A stretch of 64,000 nucleotides of DNA, from the NCBI GenBank assembly GCA_009843915.1, contig VYCM01000098.1, positions 1 to 64,000 on the forward strand. Direction: 5' to 3'. Below the pieces are notes generated by a model. The model worked only from the letters and a program-made list of their open reading frames with translations. It ran no database searches and had not been told where the DNA came from. This DNA comes from Acidimicrobiaceae bacterium. Lineage in GTDB: Bacteria; Actinomycetota; Acidimicrobiia; Acidimicrobiales; Aldehydirespiratoraceae. This document shows, in pieces, positions 1 through 8,460 of the stretch. How positions within the stretch are numbered: position 1 is the first letter of the stretch; every line of letters begins with the position of its first letter. The translations under genes were made by a program, and so were the position numbers.

Positions 1-733
1 AGATGACGGCGTTGGTCATCATCACGTTGTCGTTCATGTAGGAGCCGTGGGGCTCGGAGCACTCGGCGATGGCCTCCTTGCAGCTGTCGATGCGCCCCTC
101 GAGTGCGGGCGCGGGCTCGAAGTTGAAGGCGATGGCGCCGATGCCCATGCTGCCGGCGGTGGCGAACGTGGCCGGATTGCCGCAGGCCACCCACAGCGGC
201 GGGTGGGTGCCGTCGAGGGGCTTGGGGAGGATGTTGTGGTTGGGCGGCACATGGAAGTGCTCGCCCTCGTAGGAGTAGTCCCGCTGGGCCCACATGCGGG
301 GGATCTCGGCCATCACTTCGTTCCACATGGCCTTGGTCTCGGAGGTGACGGTGCTGTTGAACGTGGCCACCTCGTGGCTGCCCGCGCCCCGGCCCGTGCC
401 GAACTCGAAGCGTCCCTCGCAGAAGTGGTCGAGCATGGCGGCCCGTTCGGCGATGCGAACCGGGTGCTCCTTGGTGGTGGGCAGGCTGGTGATGGCCGTG
501 CCCAGGTGGATGTAGTCGGTCTGTGCCGCGATCCAGCCGATCATCACCTCCGGCGACGACATGTGGCTGTACTCGGTGAGGCAGTGGTGCTCCCCGAACC
601 AGGCGAACTTCCAGTTGTGCTTGTCGGCCAGGATCGGGTATGACGCCTCGCGCATCAGCATGAGGTGCTCGTGCTCGGGGATGTGCGCCGAGGGGCCCGG
701 TATGTAGCCGTTCTGGAATATCCCGAACTCCAT
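1..733 (-). CDS. LLM-class (luciferase-like) flavin/F420-dependent oxidoreductase, 3' end cut off by window edge
   Basis: This gene is absent from the ORF track because it runs off the left edge. Reading the minus strand from the ATG at 733 gives about 244 residues that begin MEFGIFQNGYIP and include FAWFGEHHCLTEY, an LGTAITSLP strand and the RFEFGTGRG segment. These are typical of the TIM-barrel bacterial luciferase superfamily, whose members oxidise or reduce substrates with FMN or coenzyme F420. A GGGAGG ribosome site lies just before the ATG. The C-terminal third is missing. The F420 link is inferred from cofC in the same window; the substrate cannot be read from sequence. Confidence 0.85.
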   Translation of the reverse strand, partial: MEFGIFQNGYIPGPSAHIPEHEHLMLMREASYPILADKHNWKFAWFGEHHCLTEYSHMSSPEVMIGWIAAQTDYIHLGTAITSLPTTKEHPVRIAERAAMLDHFCEGRFEFGTGRGAGSHEVATFNSTVTSETKAMWNEVMAEIPRMWAQRDYSYEGEHFHVPPNHNILPKPLDGTHPPLWVACGNPATFATAGSMGIGAIAFNFEPAPALEGRIDSCKEAIAECSEPHGSYMNDNVMMTNAVI

Positions 734-818
734 GGACCCTCCCTCGGTGGATGGCAGGCAGTAGGCGGCTGTCGGCAGTGAGGCTAACGGACAGAACCAT
801 TGCCCTGGTCGGCCCAGT

Positions 819-824
819 TAGGGT
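819..824 (+). promoter_or_regulatory. Leaderless -10 box (TAGGGT) of the methyltransferase gene
   Basis: TAGGGT is followed by exactly 7 nt and then GTG at 832. The same arrangement precedes gpsA and rnhB, so transcription probably starts at or next to the start codon. It also favours GTG 832 over the upstream ATG at 751. Confidence 0.55.
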
Positions 825-831
825 CGGCGAG

Positions 832-1434
832 GTGAACCGGTGGTGGGAGATCGGCGGCGCGGCCCACGGCGACGTCTACGACGATCGCTGGCGGCGCATG
901 GAGGCCAGGGGTGAGTGGGTCCACGGCGAGGCCGACCTGGTGAGCTGGTTCGAGCCGGCCTCGGTGCTGGACGCCGGCTGCGGCACGGGCCGGGTCGCCA
1001 TCGAGCTCGACCGCCGGGGCATCGACGTCGTGGGTGTGGACCTGGATACTCGCATGCTGGCGGAAGCCCGCAGCAAGGCCCCGCGCGTGCCGTGGATCCT
1101 GGGCGACCTCACCGATGTGGAGATCACCGCGCCCGGCGCGGCCGAAGCGAGGCGACAGTTCGACCTGATCGTGCTGGCCGGCAACGTGATGGTGTTCGTT
1201 GAGATCGGCACTGAGGCGGCGATCGTGGCCAACATGGCTCGGCACCTGAGCCCGGGCGGGCGGCTGGTGTCCGGCTTCCGCCTGGGGCTCAGCCCGCTGA
1301 CCTTTCACGACTACGACCGGTTCGCCGAGGACGCCGGCCTCACCCTTGAATATCGCTGGACCACCTGGGACCGCGAGCCCTTCGACGGCGGCAGCTACGC
1401 GGTGACGGTCCACCGCCGGCCGCAAGACGTGTGA
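832..1434 (+). CDS. Class I SAM-dependent methyltransferase
   Basis: About 200 residues. Motif I (VLDAGCGTGR) binds S-adenosylmethionine, followed by the acidic ribose-contacting loop (VVGVDLD) and a later motif around FDLIVLAGNV, in the usual Rossmann order. The ORF track starts at 751, but the 27 extra residues look non-coding and a leaderless -10 box points to GTG 832. The stop overlaps the GTG of the next gene (GTGA), so the phosphatase-family gene is translationally coupled. The methyl acceptor is unknown; proteins of this size often methylate small molecules. Confidence 0.85.
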   Translation: MNRWWEIGGAAHGDVYDDRWRRMEARGEWVHGEADLVSWFEPASVLDAGCGTGRVAIELDRRGIDVVGVDLDTRMLAEARSKAPRVPWILGDLTDVEITAPGAAEARRQFDLIVLAGNVMVFVEIGTEAAIVANMARHLSPGGRLVSGFRLGLSPLTFHDYDRFAEDAGLTLEYRWTTWDREPFDGGSYAVTVHRRPQDV

Positions 1435-2174
1435 GCACCGGCGGGGACGATCACGCCCTCGCGACCCGGCTGGCCCACGAGTGCGGCCAGCGGCTGCTCG
1501 ACCTGCTGAGCGATCCCGCCGCGTCGCATGGCTGGGGCCTGGAGGACGCCGGCGACCGGCTGGCCCACGAGTTCCTCACCCACGAGCTGGCCCGCCTGCG
1601 GCCGGGCGACGCGGTGCTTTCCGAGGAGGGCCGCGACGACCGGCGGCGGCTCGACGCCGATCGGGTCTGGATCCTCGACCCGCTCGACGGCTCCTACGAC
1701 TTCGGCGTGACCGGGGCGTGGTCAGTGCATGTGGCGCTGTGCGAGCGGGGCGTTCCGGCCGCGGCCGCGGTGGCCGTGCCCGCCTGGGGGACCACCTTCG
1801 CCACCGATCCGCCGTCGGAGCCCACCATGTGCCGGGTCGGACGCCGCCGGGTGGTGGTGGCCAGGTCGCGGGGCTACAGCGACGGCCGCATGCTGGCCCA
1901 GCGCCTCGATGCCGAGGTGGTGACCATGGGCTCCGCGGGGGTCAAGGCGATGGCCGTGGTACGGGGCGAGATGGACGCCTACGTGCATGCCGGCGGGCTC
2001 TACGAGTGGGACACGTGCGCGCCGGCCGCGGTGGCCCTGGCCGCCGGTCTGCACGCCTCTTGCGCAGACGGCTCGCCTCTGCGGTTCAACAACCCGCGCC
2101 CGCACACCCGCGGTCTGGTCATCTGCCGCCCCGACTTCGCCGACGAGTTGCTGGGCGCCCTAGCTCAAGGTTGA
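1431..2174 (+). CDS. Inositol monophosphatase family protein (CysQ/IMPase-like)
   Basis: About 247 residues. The metal-binding signature WILDPLDGS is present, with an upstream acidic LSEEGRDD segment that supplies the first metal-site glutamate and a C-terminal YEWDTCAPAAV matching the family WDxAA motif. Such enzymes are Mg-dependent phosphatases acting on inositol phosphates, histidinol phosphate or 3'-phosphoadenosine nucleotides. The active-site order fits the CysQ-like branch, but the substrate is not decided. It starts at a GTG overlapping the methyltransferase stop. Its 3' end overlaps the convergent lipid kinase by 15 bp. Confidence 0.85.
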   Translation: MSTGGDDHALATRLAHECGQRLLDLLSDPAASHGWGLEDAGDRLAHEFLTHELARLRPGDAVLSEEGRDDRRRLDADRVWILDPLDGSYDFGVTGAWSVHVALCERGVPAAAAVAVPAWGTTFATDPPSEPTMCRVGRRRVVVARSRGYSDGRMLAQRLDAEVVTMGSAGVKAMAVVRGEMDAYVHAGGLYEWDTCAPAAVALAAGLHASCADGSPLRFNNPRPHTRGLVICRPDFADELLGALAQG

Positions 2175-3053
2175 GGGTGAGGGATCGGCGGCTGCGATCT
2201 GGAGGGCGCCGGGCACGACCTCCAACCTGATGGGCGCGGGGCCGAACTCCTCGCCGTCGCCGACCAGGTCCATCTCGCCCTCGATAGTGACGGTGCGCCC
2301 CCGCATCATGTGAACTTGGCGGTGGCCGACATGGCCGCCCTCGAACACCTTCGGAAGCAGGCGCAGCATGGTGGTCCGGCTGGCCGGGCCCACGGCGCAC
2401 ACGTCGATCAGGCCGTCGGCGGGGTCGGCGTCGGGGCAGATGGCCATGCCGCCCCCGAAGGTCCGCGTGTTGTTCACCGCGAACAGGGCGCTGCGCAACT
2501 CGGTGCGCTGCCCGTCAACGGTGACGGCAAGCTCACGGTGCCGCAGCCCCGGCATGGTCAGCAGAGTGGCCACCGTGTAGCGGCTCGGCCCCTTCGGGAA
2601 GCGCATCCGGTCGGCCCTGACGTTGACATCGACGCTGAAGCCGCCGGTCACGCTGAGAGTCACCCACCTCTGCCGGTCGGTGCGGATGGCGTCAACCGGC
2701 CGGGTGGACCCCAGCGCGATGGCTGCGGCCTCCTCGACGCTCAGGCCGAACAGCCCGAAGGCCCGGGCGAAGTCGTTGCCCGTGCCCGCGGGCACGATGC
2801 CCAGGGCCGTGCCGGTACCGGCCACCCCCTGGGCGGCGAGGTTCAGAGTGCCGTCACCGCCCACCGCGATGAGCCGCTCCGCGCCCGCTGCCACCACGGC
2901 CCGGGCCGCGTCGGCCGACTCCTCCGCGGAGGACCCGCTGATGTCAACCGGCATGTGGCCGGCCTGCTCGATAACCCGGCGAACAACCGGCGCGGCTGCC
3001 GCGGCCCGACCTCGACCCCCCCGGGGGCTAACCAGCATATGAACCTCGCCCAC
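2160..3053 (-). CDS. Diacylglycerol/sphingosine-kinase-fold lipid kinase (YegS/DagK family)
   Basis: About 297 residues. The N-terminal catalytic domain has the family nucleotide motif GGDGTLNLAAQGV and the downstream GIVPAGTGNDFARA segment. The C-terminal half is the expected beta-sandwich. These enzymes phosphorylate diacylglycerol or related lipids at the membrane. The start is taken as GTG 3053, which sits 7 nt after a TAGACC box; ATG 3038 with a weak GCGAGG site is the alternative. The gene is separated from the upstream SDR by 50 bp holding that box, so it may be transcribed on its own. Confidence 0.85.
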   Translation of the reverse strand: MGEVHMLVSPRGGRGRAAAAAPVVRRVIEQAGHMPVDISGSSAEESADAARAVVAAGAERLIAVGGDGTLNLAAQGVAGTGTALGIVPAGTGNDFARAFGLFGLSVEEAAAIALGSTRPVDAIRTDRQRWVTLSVTGGFSVDVNVRADRMRFPKGPSRYTVATLLTMPGLRHRELAVTVDGQRTELRSALFAVNNTRTFGGGMAICPDADPADGLIDVCAVGPASRTTMLRLLPKVFEGGHVGHRQVHMMRGRTVTIEGEMDLVGDGEEFGPAPIRLEVVPGALQIAAADPSPSTLS

Positions 3054-3103
3054 GGCGCCCGGTCTAGCACCGCTTCGGGGGCACCGCGGCGCGTCGGGGC
3101 TTC

Positions 3104-3916
3104 CTACAGGCCGAGGAAACCTCCGCCGTCGGCGACGATGGTCTGGCCGGTGACGTAGCGGGCGCTGCTGGAGGCCAGAAACACCGCGACCGGGCCGATG
3201 TCGGCCGCCGCGTCGCCCAGGCGGCCCAGCGGGGTGCGGGCGACGAGGCGGGTCTCGAGATCAGGATTGGCGGCTACGGCCGCTTCCATGGCCGGAGTGA
3301 GGGACACCGGGGCGATGGCGTTGACTCGCACGCCGTCCGGGCCCCACTCCCGGGCCAGACTCTTGACGATCCCCCGCTGGGTCGCCTTCACTGTGGCGTA
3401 GATAGGCAGGTTGGCCGACCCCTCCACACCCGCGGGTGACGTCAGCAGGATCAGCGTGCCCGGCCGCCGCCGCAGATGGGCCAGCGACGCCTGGGCGCAC
3501 AGGAAGCTCGCGGTGGTGGCGGTGGCGATCTGGGGCCGGATCATGTCGCTTCGGGTGAACTGCACCCCTCCGGGCCGTCCCGCGTGGGCCACCGCGTTGT
3601 GGACCATGATGTCGAGCCCGCCGAAGCGCTTCACCGCTTCATCCACCGTGGCCTCCACGTCGACCGCCTCGGTGACATCGCAGCGCACGAACACGGCCTC
3701 GTGGCCGGCTGCCCGGATCGACTCGGCGGCGGGCTCGCCGTTGGCCGCCCTCCGGGCCGCGATCACGACCGCGGCCCCCGCCGCGGCCAGTGCGCTGGCG
3801 ATCCCGGCCCCGATGCCCTGTCCGGCCCCGGTGATGATCGCCACCTGGCCTTCGAGCACCCGGCCGCCCGTTCGCGGCTCGGCCTCACCTCTCTCAGCCA
3901 TGCTGTCCCCGGTCAT
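3104..3916 (-). CDS. Short-chain dehydrogenase/reductase (active type)
   Basis: About 270 residues. It has the NAD(P) motif TGAGQGIG, an HNAVAHAG segment at the NNAG position, a serine in LLTSPAG, the catalytic YATVK (YxxxK) and a C-terminal VTGQTIVADGG, so it should be a working oxidoreductase. The ORF track joins it to a spurious 143-residue extension that is really the next gene in another frame. The true start is the ATG at 3916, which overlaps the stop of the upstream SDR-like gene (ATGA). The pair is therefore co-translated. The substrate is unknown. Confidence 0.88.
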   Translation of the reverse strand: MTGDSMAERGEAEPRTGGRVLEGQVAIITGAGQGIGAGIASALAAAGAAVVIAARRAANGEPAAESIRAAGHEAVFVRCDVTEAVDVEATVDEAVKRFGGLDIMVHNAVAHAGRPGGVQFTRSDMIRPQIATATTASFLCAQASLAHLRRRPGTLILLTSPAGVEGSANLPIYATVKATQRGIVKSLAREWGPDGVRVNAIAPVSLTPAMEAAVAANPDLETRLVARTPLGRLGDAAADIGPVAVFLASSSARYVTGQTIVADGGGFLGL

Positions 3917-4581
3917 CCGGCCATCCAGGTGCCGCCGTCCATCACCAGCGAGGCGCCGGTCAGGCCACCGGCCGTTCGGCTGTCGGCCAGGGCTTCGATC
4001 ACGGCGGCGACCTCGGCCGCCGACGGCAGTCGGCCCAACGCGGCGTCGTGCAGAGCGGTGGCGTCGACCGCAGCCGCCGTGTGCTCCGGCGACAGGAACA
4101 TCGACGGGTGCAGGGTCACGGCATGGGCCCGGATCCCGTCGGATCCCCAGCTGCGGGCCAGAGACCGGGCCAGGACCCGCAACCCTTCCGCCAGCGCCGA
4201 CAGGGCCACCAGGTTGGCGGCGCCGGCCGCGCCCACCAGCGGCACGCAGACCACCATCGTGCCGCGCCGGGCGGCCAGATGCCGGTGCGCGCCACGGGCT
4301 ACGCGGATGGCCGCCTCCAGCGGGTCGTCGCAGGCCGCAGCCCAATCGTCGGTGGTCATCTCCCCGATAGGGGTCGGGATCCGGCTCCGGTCGGGATAGA
4401 GGGCGTGAACCACAAGGTCGAGGCCGTCGACCGGGGTGCCGTCGTCGCGAACCAGGCCGTCCACGAAGCCGTCGTCGACCTCAGCCGGCTCCGGCGCCTT
4501 CACCAGCACGTCACCCGACAGCTCGGTGGCCAGAGCAGCCGCAGGGTTGCCCCCGCCCACGACCAGAACGTCGCGGCTCAT
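3913..4581 (-). CDS. Degenerate SDR-fold protein lacking the catalytic Tyr/Lys
   Basis: About 222 residues. It has an SDR-like layout: a glycine-rich start (VLVVGGGNPAAA), an LARSWGSDGIRAHAV segment and a C-terminal LTGASLVMDGG that matches its neighbour. At the YxxxK position it reads NLVALSALAEG where the neighbour reads NLPIYATVKAT, so the catalytic Tyr is Leu and the Lys is Ala. It is likely non-catalytic or altered, possibly a partner subunit of the coupled active SDR. The start ATG 4581 follows a GGAGCGAGG ribosome site; its stop overlaps the neighbour's ATG. Confidence 0.75.
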   Translation of the reverse strand: MSRDVLVVGGGNPAAALATELSGDVLVKAPEPAEVDDGFVDGLVRDDGTPVDGLDLVVHALYPDRSRIPTPIGEMTTDDWAAACDDPLEAAIRVARGAHRHLAARRGTMVVCVPLVGAAGAANLVALSALAEGLRVLARSLARSWGSDGIRAHAVTLHPSMFLSPEHTAAAVDATALHDAALGRLPSAAEVAAVIEALADSRTAGGLTGASLVMDGGTWMAG

Positions 4582-4624
4582 ATCGACGCCTCGCTCCTGT
4601 GGGTGCGGGCTGGATCGTCGCGGT

Positions 4625-7042
4625 TCATGTCGGCGCCTCTCGCCCGGCGTCGATGCGCTCTCGCAGCTCGACCGCGCCCCACGCACCCACGCCACCGACG
4701 ATGACCGCGGCCACCACACACAGCCACCCGCCCAGCGGCGGCACGTCCAGCTCGAAGAACTCGCGCAGGAACGGCAGGGCCATGGCCGCACCGTAGGAGG
4801 CGGCCATGGCGGCGGCCAGACCCACCTTCCAGGGTCTCAGCGGCCGGCTGATCAGCAGCAGGATCACCAGGCCGATGGCCAGCAGCGTCATCGTGGCCGA
4901 CGTGCGGGCCTCGTCCAGGCTCACGCCGTCGAGGCGGCGCACGACCTCGTACAGCACGAACGTCACCACGCCGGCCACCGCGCCCGCCGGCAGCGAGAAG
5001 CGCAGCACCCGGCGCAGGAAGCCGGGCTTGACCAGGCGGTGGTTGGGCGCCAGGGCCAGGAAGAAGCCGGGCACGCCCACCGAGAACGTGCCGATGAGGG
5101 TCAGATGGCGGGGCAGGAACGGGAACGGCGAGCCGGCCAAGCCGATCAGCAGGGTCAGCAGCACCGCGTAGGCCGCCTTGGTGATGAACAGGTTGGCCAC
5201 CCGCTCGATGTTGTTGATCACCCGGCGGCCCTCGGCCAGCACCCGGGGCAGCGTGGCGAAGCGGTTGTCGAGCAGCACGAGCTGGGCCACGGCCCGGGCC
5301 GCCGAGGATCCGGTGCCCATGGCGATGCCCATGTCGGCGTCTTTGAGGGCGAGCACGTCGTTCACTCCGTCGCCGGTCATGGCCACCGTGCGTCCCCGGG
5401 ACTGGAGGGCGTGGACCATGGCCCGCTTCTGGTGCGGGTCGACTCGCCCGAACACAGTGGTGGACTCCAGCGTGTCGGCCAGCTCGCCGGGCTGGGACGG
5501 AAGTCGGCGGGCGTCGACGGCCGGCGGGTGCAACCGGCCCGGGACCGCGACATCACTGGCGGGATCGCCACGGTCTCCGGCACCGGTGATGCCGGCCCGG
5601 TGAGCAACCGCGGCCACCGTGGCCGGATGGTCACCGGAGATGACCTTGAGATCGACGCCCTGGTCTCGGAAGTAGGCGAAGATCTCCGCCGCGTCGGATC
5701 GCAGCGTGTCGCCGAGACGCACCAGGCACAGCGGCTCGCGGTCGGTGGGCAGGGCCTCGCCGGACGGCTCCGCCGCGCCGGAGCGGGTCATCACCAGCAC
5801 CCGCTCGCCGTCGGCCGACGCGGCCGTGGCCTTGGCCCGAGCGTCGTCGCTGGCGTCGCCGGCTTCCAGCAGCACGTCGGGCGCGCCCAGGTGGAAGGTA
5901 CCCCGGCCCTCGAAGCTGGCCGCGGCCCACTTGCGGGCCGACGAGAACGGCACGCTGCCGGTCAGCCTCCATCCGGGTGGTGGGTCGCCGACCGCGTCGA
6001 CGATGGCGGCCAGGGTGGCGTTGGGTGCGGGGTCGGCCGAGGCCAGCGCGGCCAACGCGCCGGTCGCCTCGGCCTCGCTGGCCGCTCCCAGCAGCTCCAC
6101 CCGCTCGAAGGAGATGTCCCCGGTGGTGATCGTCCCCGTCTTGTCGAGGCACAGGGTGTCGACCCGGGCCAGCAGCTCGACCGACGCCAGCTCCTTGGCC
6201 AGCGCCCGCCGGCGGGCCAGGGCGACCACGCCGGTGAAGAAGGACAGGCTGGTGAGCAGTACCAGGCCGTCGGGCACCATGGCCACCGCGGCGGCGACCG
6301 TGCCCCGCAGCGCCTCCTGCCAGCGGTCCTCGGTGGCCAGCAGCCTCCCCAGAAGCAGCACCGTGGCTAGCGGGATGATCCACGTCAGGCGGCGCAGGAT
6401 CACGTTGACGCCGCCCTTGAGTTCGCTGCCGGCCAGCTTGAACCGGCGGGCCTCCTCCGCCAGGCGGGCAGCATAGGAGTCGGCACCGATGGCGGTGGCC
6501 CGGTACCAGCCCGCGCCGGCGTTCACGAACGACCCCGACATCACGCCGTCGCCGGGGGCCTTGTCGACCGGGTCGCTCTCGCCGGTCAGAAGCGACTCGT
6601 CGATCTCGAGGCCCCGGGCGGCCACCACCTCGCCGTCCACCACCACCTGGTCGCCGGGCTGGAGCTCCAGGATCTCGTCGGCCACCACCTCGCTCGTGCC
6701 GACCTCCAGCGTCCGCCCGTCGCGGACCACCCGGGCCCGGGGGGCCGACATCACCGCCAGCCTGTGGAGCTCGCGCCGGGCCTTGAGCTCCTGGGCGATG
6801 CCGATGGCGCTGTTCGACACCACCACCCCGGCGAAGAGGGCGTCGGCCGGGAAGCCGGCCACCATGATGAGCACGAACATCGAGCCGATGATGGCGTTGA
6901 CCGGTGTGAGCACGTTGTTGCGGACGATCTGGCCCACGGTGCGGACCGGTGCGTCGGGCACATCGTTGGTGCGGCCCTCGCGGCGGCGCTGCTCGACCTC
7001 TTCGGTGGTGAGCCCCCGAGGCGCGGTGGCTGCCTCAGGCAT
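4625..7042 (-). CDS. Cation-transporting P-type ATPase (CtpE-like)
   Basis: About 805 residues. All P-type signatures are visible: TGES actuator loop, phosphorylation motif DKTGTIT, the ATP-domain hinge TGDGVNDVLALKDADMG and about eight to ten membrane segments. The M4 ion-site sequence is VPDGLVLLTS. Length, a short N-terminus without heavy-metal domains and the M4 region resemble mycobacterial CtpE, a calcium importer, so calcium or another divalent cation is the best guess. The start ATG 7042 lies 8 bp after the PIG-L stop; the track start 7120 reads into that gene. It is part of the cofC operon. Confidence 0.85.
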   Translation of the reverse strand: MPEAATAPRGLTTEEVEQRRREGRTNDVPDAPVRTVGQIVRNNVLTPVNAIIGSMFVLIMVAGFPADALFAGVVVSNSAIGIAQELKARRELHRLAVMSAPRARVVRDGRTLEVGTSEVVADEILELQPGDQVVVDGEVVAARGLEIDESLLTGESDPVDKAPGDGVMSGSFVNAGAGWYRATAIGADSYAARLAEEARRFKLAGSELKGGVNVILRRLTWIIPLATVLLLGRLLATEDRWQEALRGTVAAAVAMVPDGLVLLTSLSFFTGVVALARRRALAKELASVELLARVDTLCLDKTGTITTGDISFERVELLGAASEAEATGALAALASADPAPNATLAAIVDAVGDPPPGWRLTGSVPFSSARKWAAASFEGRGTFHLGAPDVLLEAGDASDDARAKATAASADGERVLVMTRSGAAEPSGEALPTDREPLCLVRLGDTLRSDAAEIFAYFRDQGVDLKVISGDHPATVAAVAHRAGITGAGDRGDPASDVAVPGRLHPPAVDARRLPSQPGELADTLESTTVFGRVDPHQKRAMVHALQSRGRTVAMTGDGVNDVLALKDADMGIAMGTGSSAARAVAQLVLLDNRFATLPRVLAEGRRVINNIERVANLFITKAAYAVLLTLLIGLAGSPFPFLPRHLTLIGTFSVGVPGFFLALAPNHRLVKPGFLRRVLRFSLPAGAVAGVVTFVLYEVVRRLDGVSLDEARTSATMTLLAIGLVILLLISRPLRPWKVGLAAAMAASYGAAMALPFLREFFELDVPPLGGWLCVVAAVIVGGVGAWGAVELRERIDAGREAPT

Positions 7043-7050
7043 GTCTGGGG

Positions 7051-7782
7051 TCACACCCGCTCGACGCGCTTGAAGGCTTCGCCGTAGGGCAGGCCGGCTC
7101 TGCGACCGGCTTCGCGGCACTTCTCGACGACGCGGGCCCGGAACGCGGCCATGCCGGTGCCGTCGTCGTCAGGACTGATGCCGTGGGTGCTCACGAACTG
7201 GCTCTCGTGGGCCAGCAGGGCCTGCACCTTGGCCTCGATATGGGCCGGGGCCACCTGCTCGACGTGATCGGGAGTCTCGCACTCGAACAGCAGCAGCTCG
7301 ACGGGCCGGTGGTGGGGAACGCCGTGCTCGGGGAAGAAGTGCGGGTCGCGGGCGGCCACCAGCGCGTCCATGCACAGGAACCCGGCAGCCCGGTGGTCGG
7401 GGTGGAGGCGCCAGCGCTTGAACGGGTCGTGGCCCAGCACCACGTCGGGGCGCAGCTCCCGGATGACCCCGGCCATCCGGCTGCGCAGGGCCATGGTCAC
7501 CTCCAGCTCGCCGTCCACCTCCCCCAGGAAGCGCGGCTCGCCGAGGGCGCCGAGCCGGCGGGCCGCTTCGGACTGCTCCCGCCGGCGGCGGGCCACCAGG
7601 GCAGCGATGTCGGCGCCGGCGTCCCAGGTTCCCTTCGAGCCGTCGGTGCACACCAGCAGGCTGGCCTCGCAGCCGGCCTCGGCCCACTTGGCCAGCGTCG
7701 CCCCACAGCCGAACTCGATGTCGTCGGGGTGGGCTCCGATGGCGAGCGCCCGTGCGGGCACGGCCACGTCGACGGTAGTCAC
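7051..7782 (-). CDS. PIG-L/LmbE-family zinc deacetylase
   Basis: About 243 residues. The zinc motif AIGAHPDDIEFGCG is near the N-terminus, followed by the family HPDH-like segment LHPDHRAAG in the middle. In actinobacteria such proteins deacetylate GlcNAc-inositol (MshB), mycothiol conjugates (Mca) or other N-acetyl sugars. Which role applies cannot be told from the sequence. It starts with GTG 7782 overlapping the cofC stop (GTGA) and ends 8 bp before the ATPase, so it is the second gene of a tightly packed operon. Confidence 0.85.
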   Translation of the reverse strand: MTTVDVAVPARALAIGAHPDDIEFGCGATLAKWAEAGCEASLLVCTDGSKGTWDAGADIAALVARRRREQSEAARRLGALGEPRFLGEVDGELEVTMALRSRMAGVIRELRPDVVLGHDPFKRWRLHPDHRAAGFLCMDALVAARDPHFFPEHGVPHHRPVELLLFECETPDHVEQVAPAHIEAKVQALLAHESQFVSTHGISPDDDGTGMAAFRARVVEKCREAGRRAGLPYGEAFKRVERV

Positions 7783-8405
7783 GGGCTCACCGCCAACGAG
7801 TCGACTCCGAGAGCGAGCCGGTCCCGTGCGGGCAGAGCCAGCAGATCCTCAGGGTGGTCGATGTCGGAGGCCAGGGCATCGTCCTGAACCACTGTCACGG
7901 CCAGCTGGAGCCGCTCGGCCTCGGCCACATGGCGGGCGAACGAGCCCGGCCCGTAGGCGAAGCGGAACCCGCAGCCGGTAGGGACGCACACCACGTTGGA
8001 GCCGTCGCGGCGTCGATCCGGCACGATCACCAGCCCCGGGCCCGCCGCCGGCCGCAGCGTCCGGGCCAGCGCCAAGTCGGCGTGGGCCACCACCGCCCGC
8101 TCCACTCCGGCCGCGGCCAGCCCGTCCACGGCCATCGCGACCGCGATGTTCAGGCCGGGCCGGCCTACCGCCACCACGTCCGCCCCCAGGTCGGCGGCCC
8201 AGGACGCCACCTCGGCGTCGTCGGTGGCCACATGGACCGGCAGGCCACCGGCCGCGGCCACCACCCGGCCCGCCATCCGGCGCATCAGGTCGCGGCAGCC
8301 GGAGCGGCCGAGGACGCGCTCCAGTCGCGACAAGGCGCCCTCGAAGGAGCGGATCGGCACCACCACCGCCGTGGCGGGCTCTTCAGACACTGGCGGCGAT
8401 GCCAC
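7779..8405 (-). CDS. cofC: 2-phospho-L-lactate (or phosphoenolpyruvate) guanylyltransferase CofC
   Basis: About 208 residues. The N-terminal VVVPIRSFEGALSRL replaces the usual VPxKxxxxAKSRL pattern, followed by HVATDDAEV, AVVAHADLALA and PDRRRDGSNVV, then a FRFAYGPGSFARHVAEA tail as in CofC. The enzyme activates 2-phospholactate or PEP with GTP to start the side chain of coenzyme F420. The start is chosen as GTG 8405 because GGAGG lies 6 nt upstream; the track start 8540 runs into gpsA. It heads a minus-strand operon and is divergent from gpsA. Confidence 0.8.
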   Translation of the reverse strand: MASPPVSEEPATAVVVPIRSFEGALSRLERVLGRSGCRDLMRRMAGRVVAAAGGLPVHVATDDAEVASWAADLGADVVAVGRPGLNIAVAMAVDGLAAAGVERAVVAHADLALARTLRPAAGPGLVIVPDRRRDGSNVVCVPTGCGFRFAYGPGSFARHVAEAERLQLAVTVVQDDALASDIDHPEDLLALPARDRLALGVDSLAVSP

Positions 8406-8443
8406 TGGGCGCCTCCGGGGCAGTCCGTTCGAGGGCTGGAGCG

Positions 8444-8453
8444 AGTCTAGGGT
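8444..8453. promoter_or_regulatory. Overlapping divergent -10 boxes between cofC and gpsA
   Basis: On the plus strand TAGGGT (8448-8453) sits 7 nt before the gpsA GTG, the leaderless spacing. On the minus strand the same CTAG core gives TAGACT (8449-8444), placed to transcribe cofC with a short leader that contains its GGAGG site. The two promoters would exclude each other. Confidence 0.45.
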
Positions 8454-8460
8454 TGCGGCT

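Noticed and set aside
3916-4345. 143-residue N-terminal extension of the SDR in the track
   Set aside because: It lies in the wrong frame of the upstream pseudo-SDR gene; the ATGA overlap fixes the start at 3916.
4436-6370. 644-aa plus-strand ORF opposite the P-type ATPase
   Set aside because: It is a shadow of the ATPase gene with Gln/His/Arg-rich composition and no family signature.
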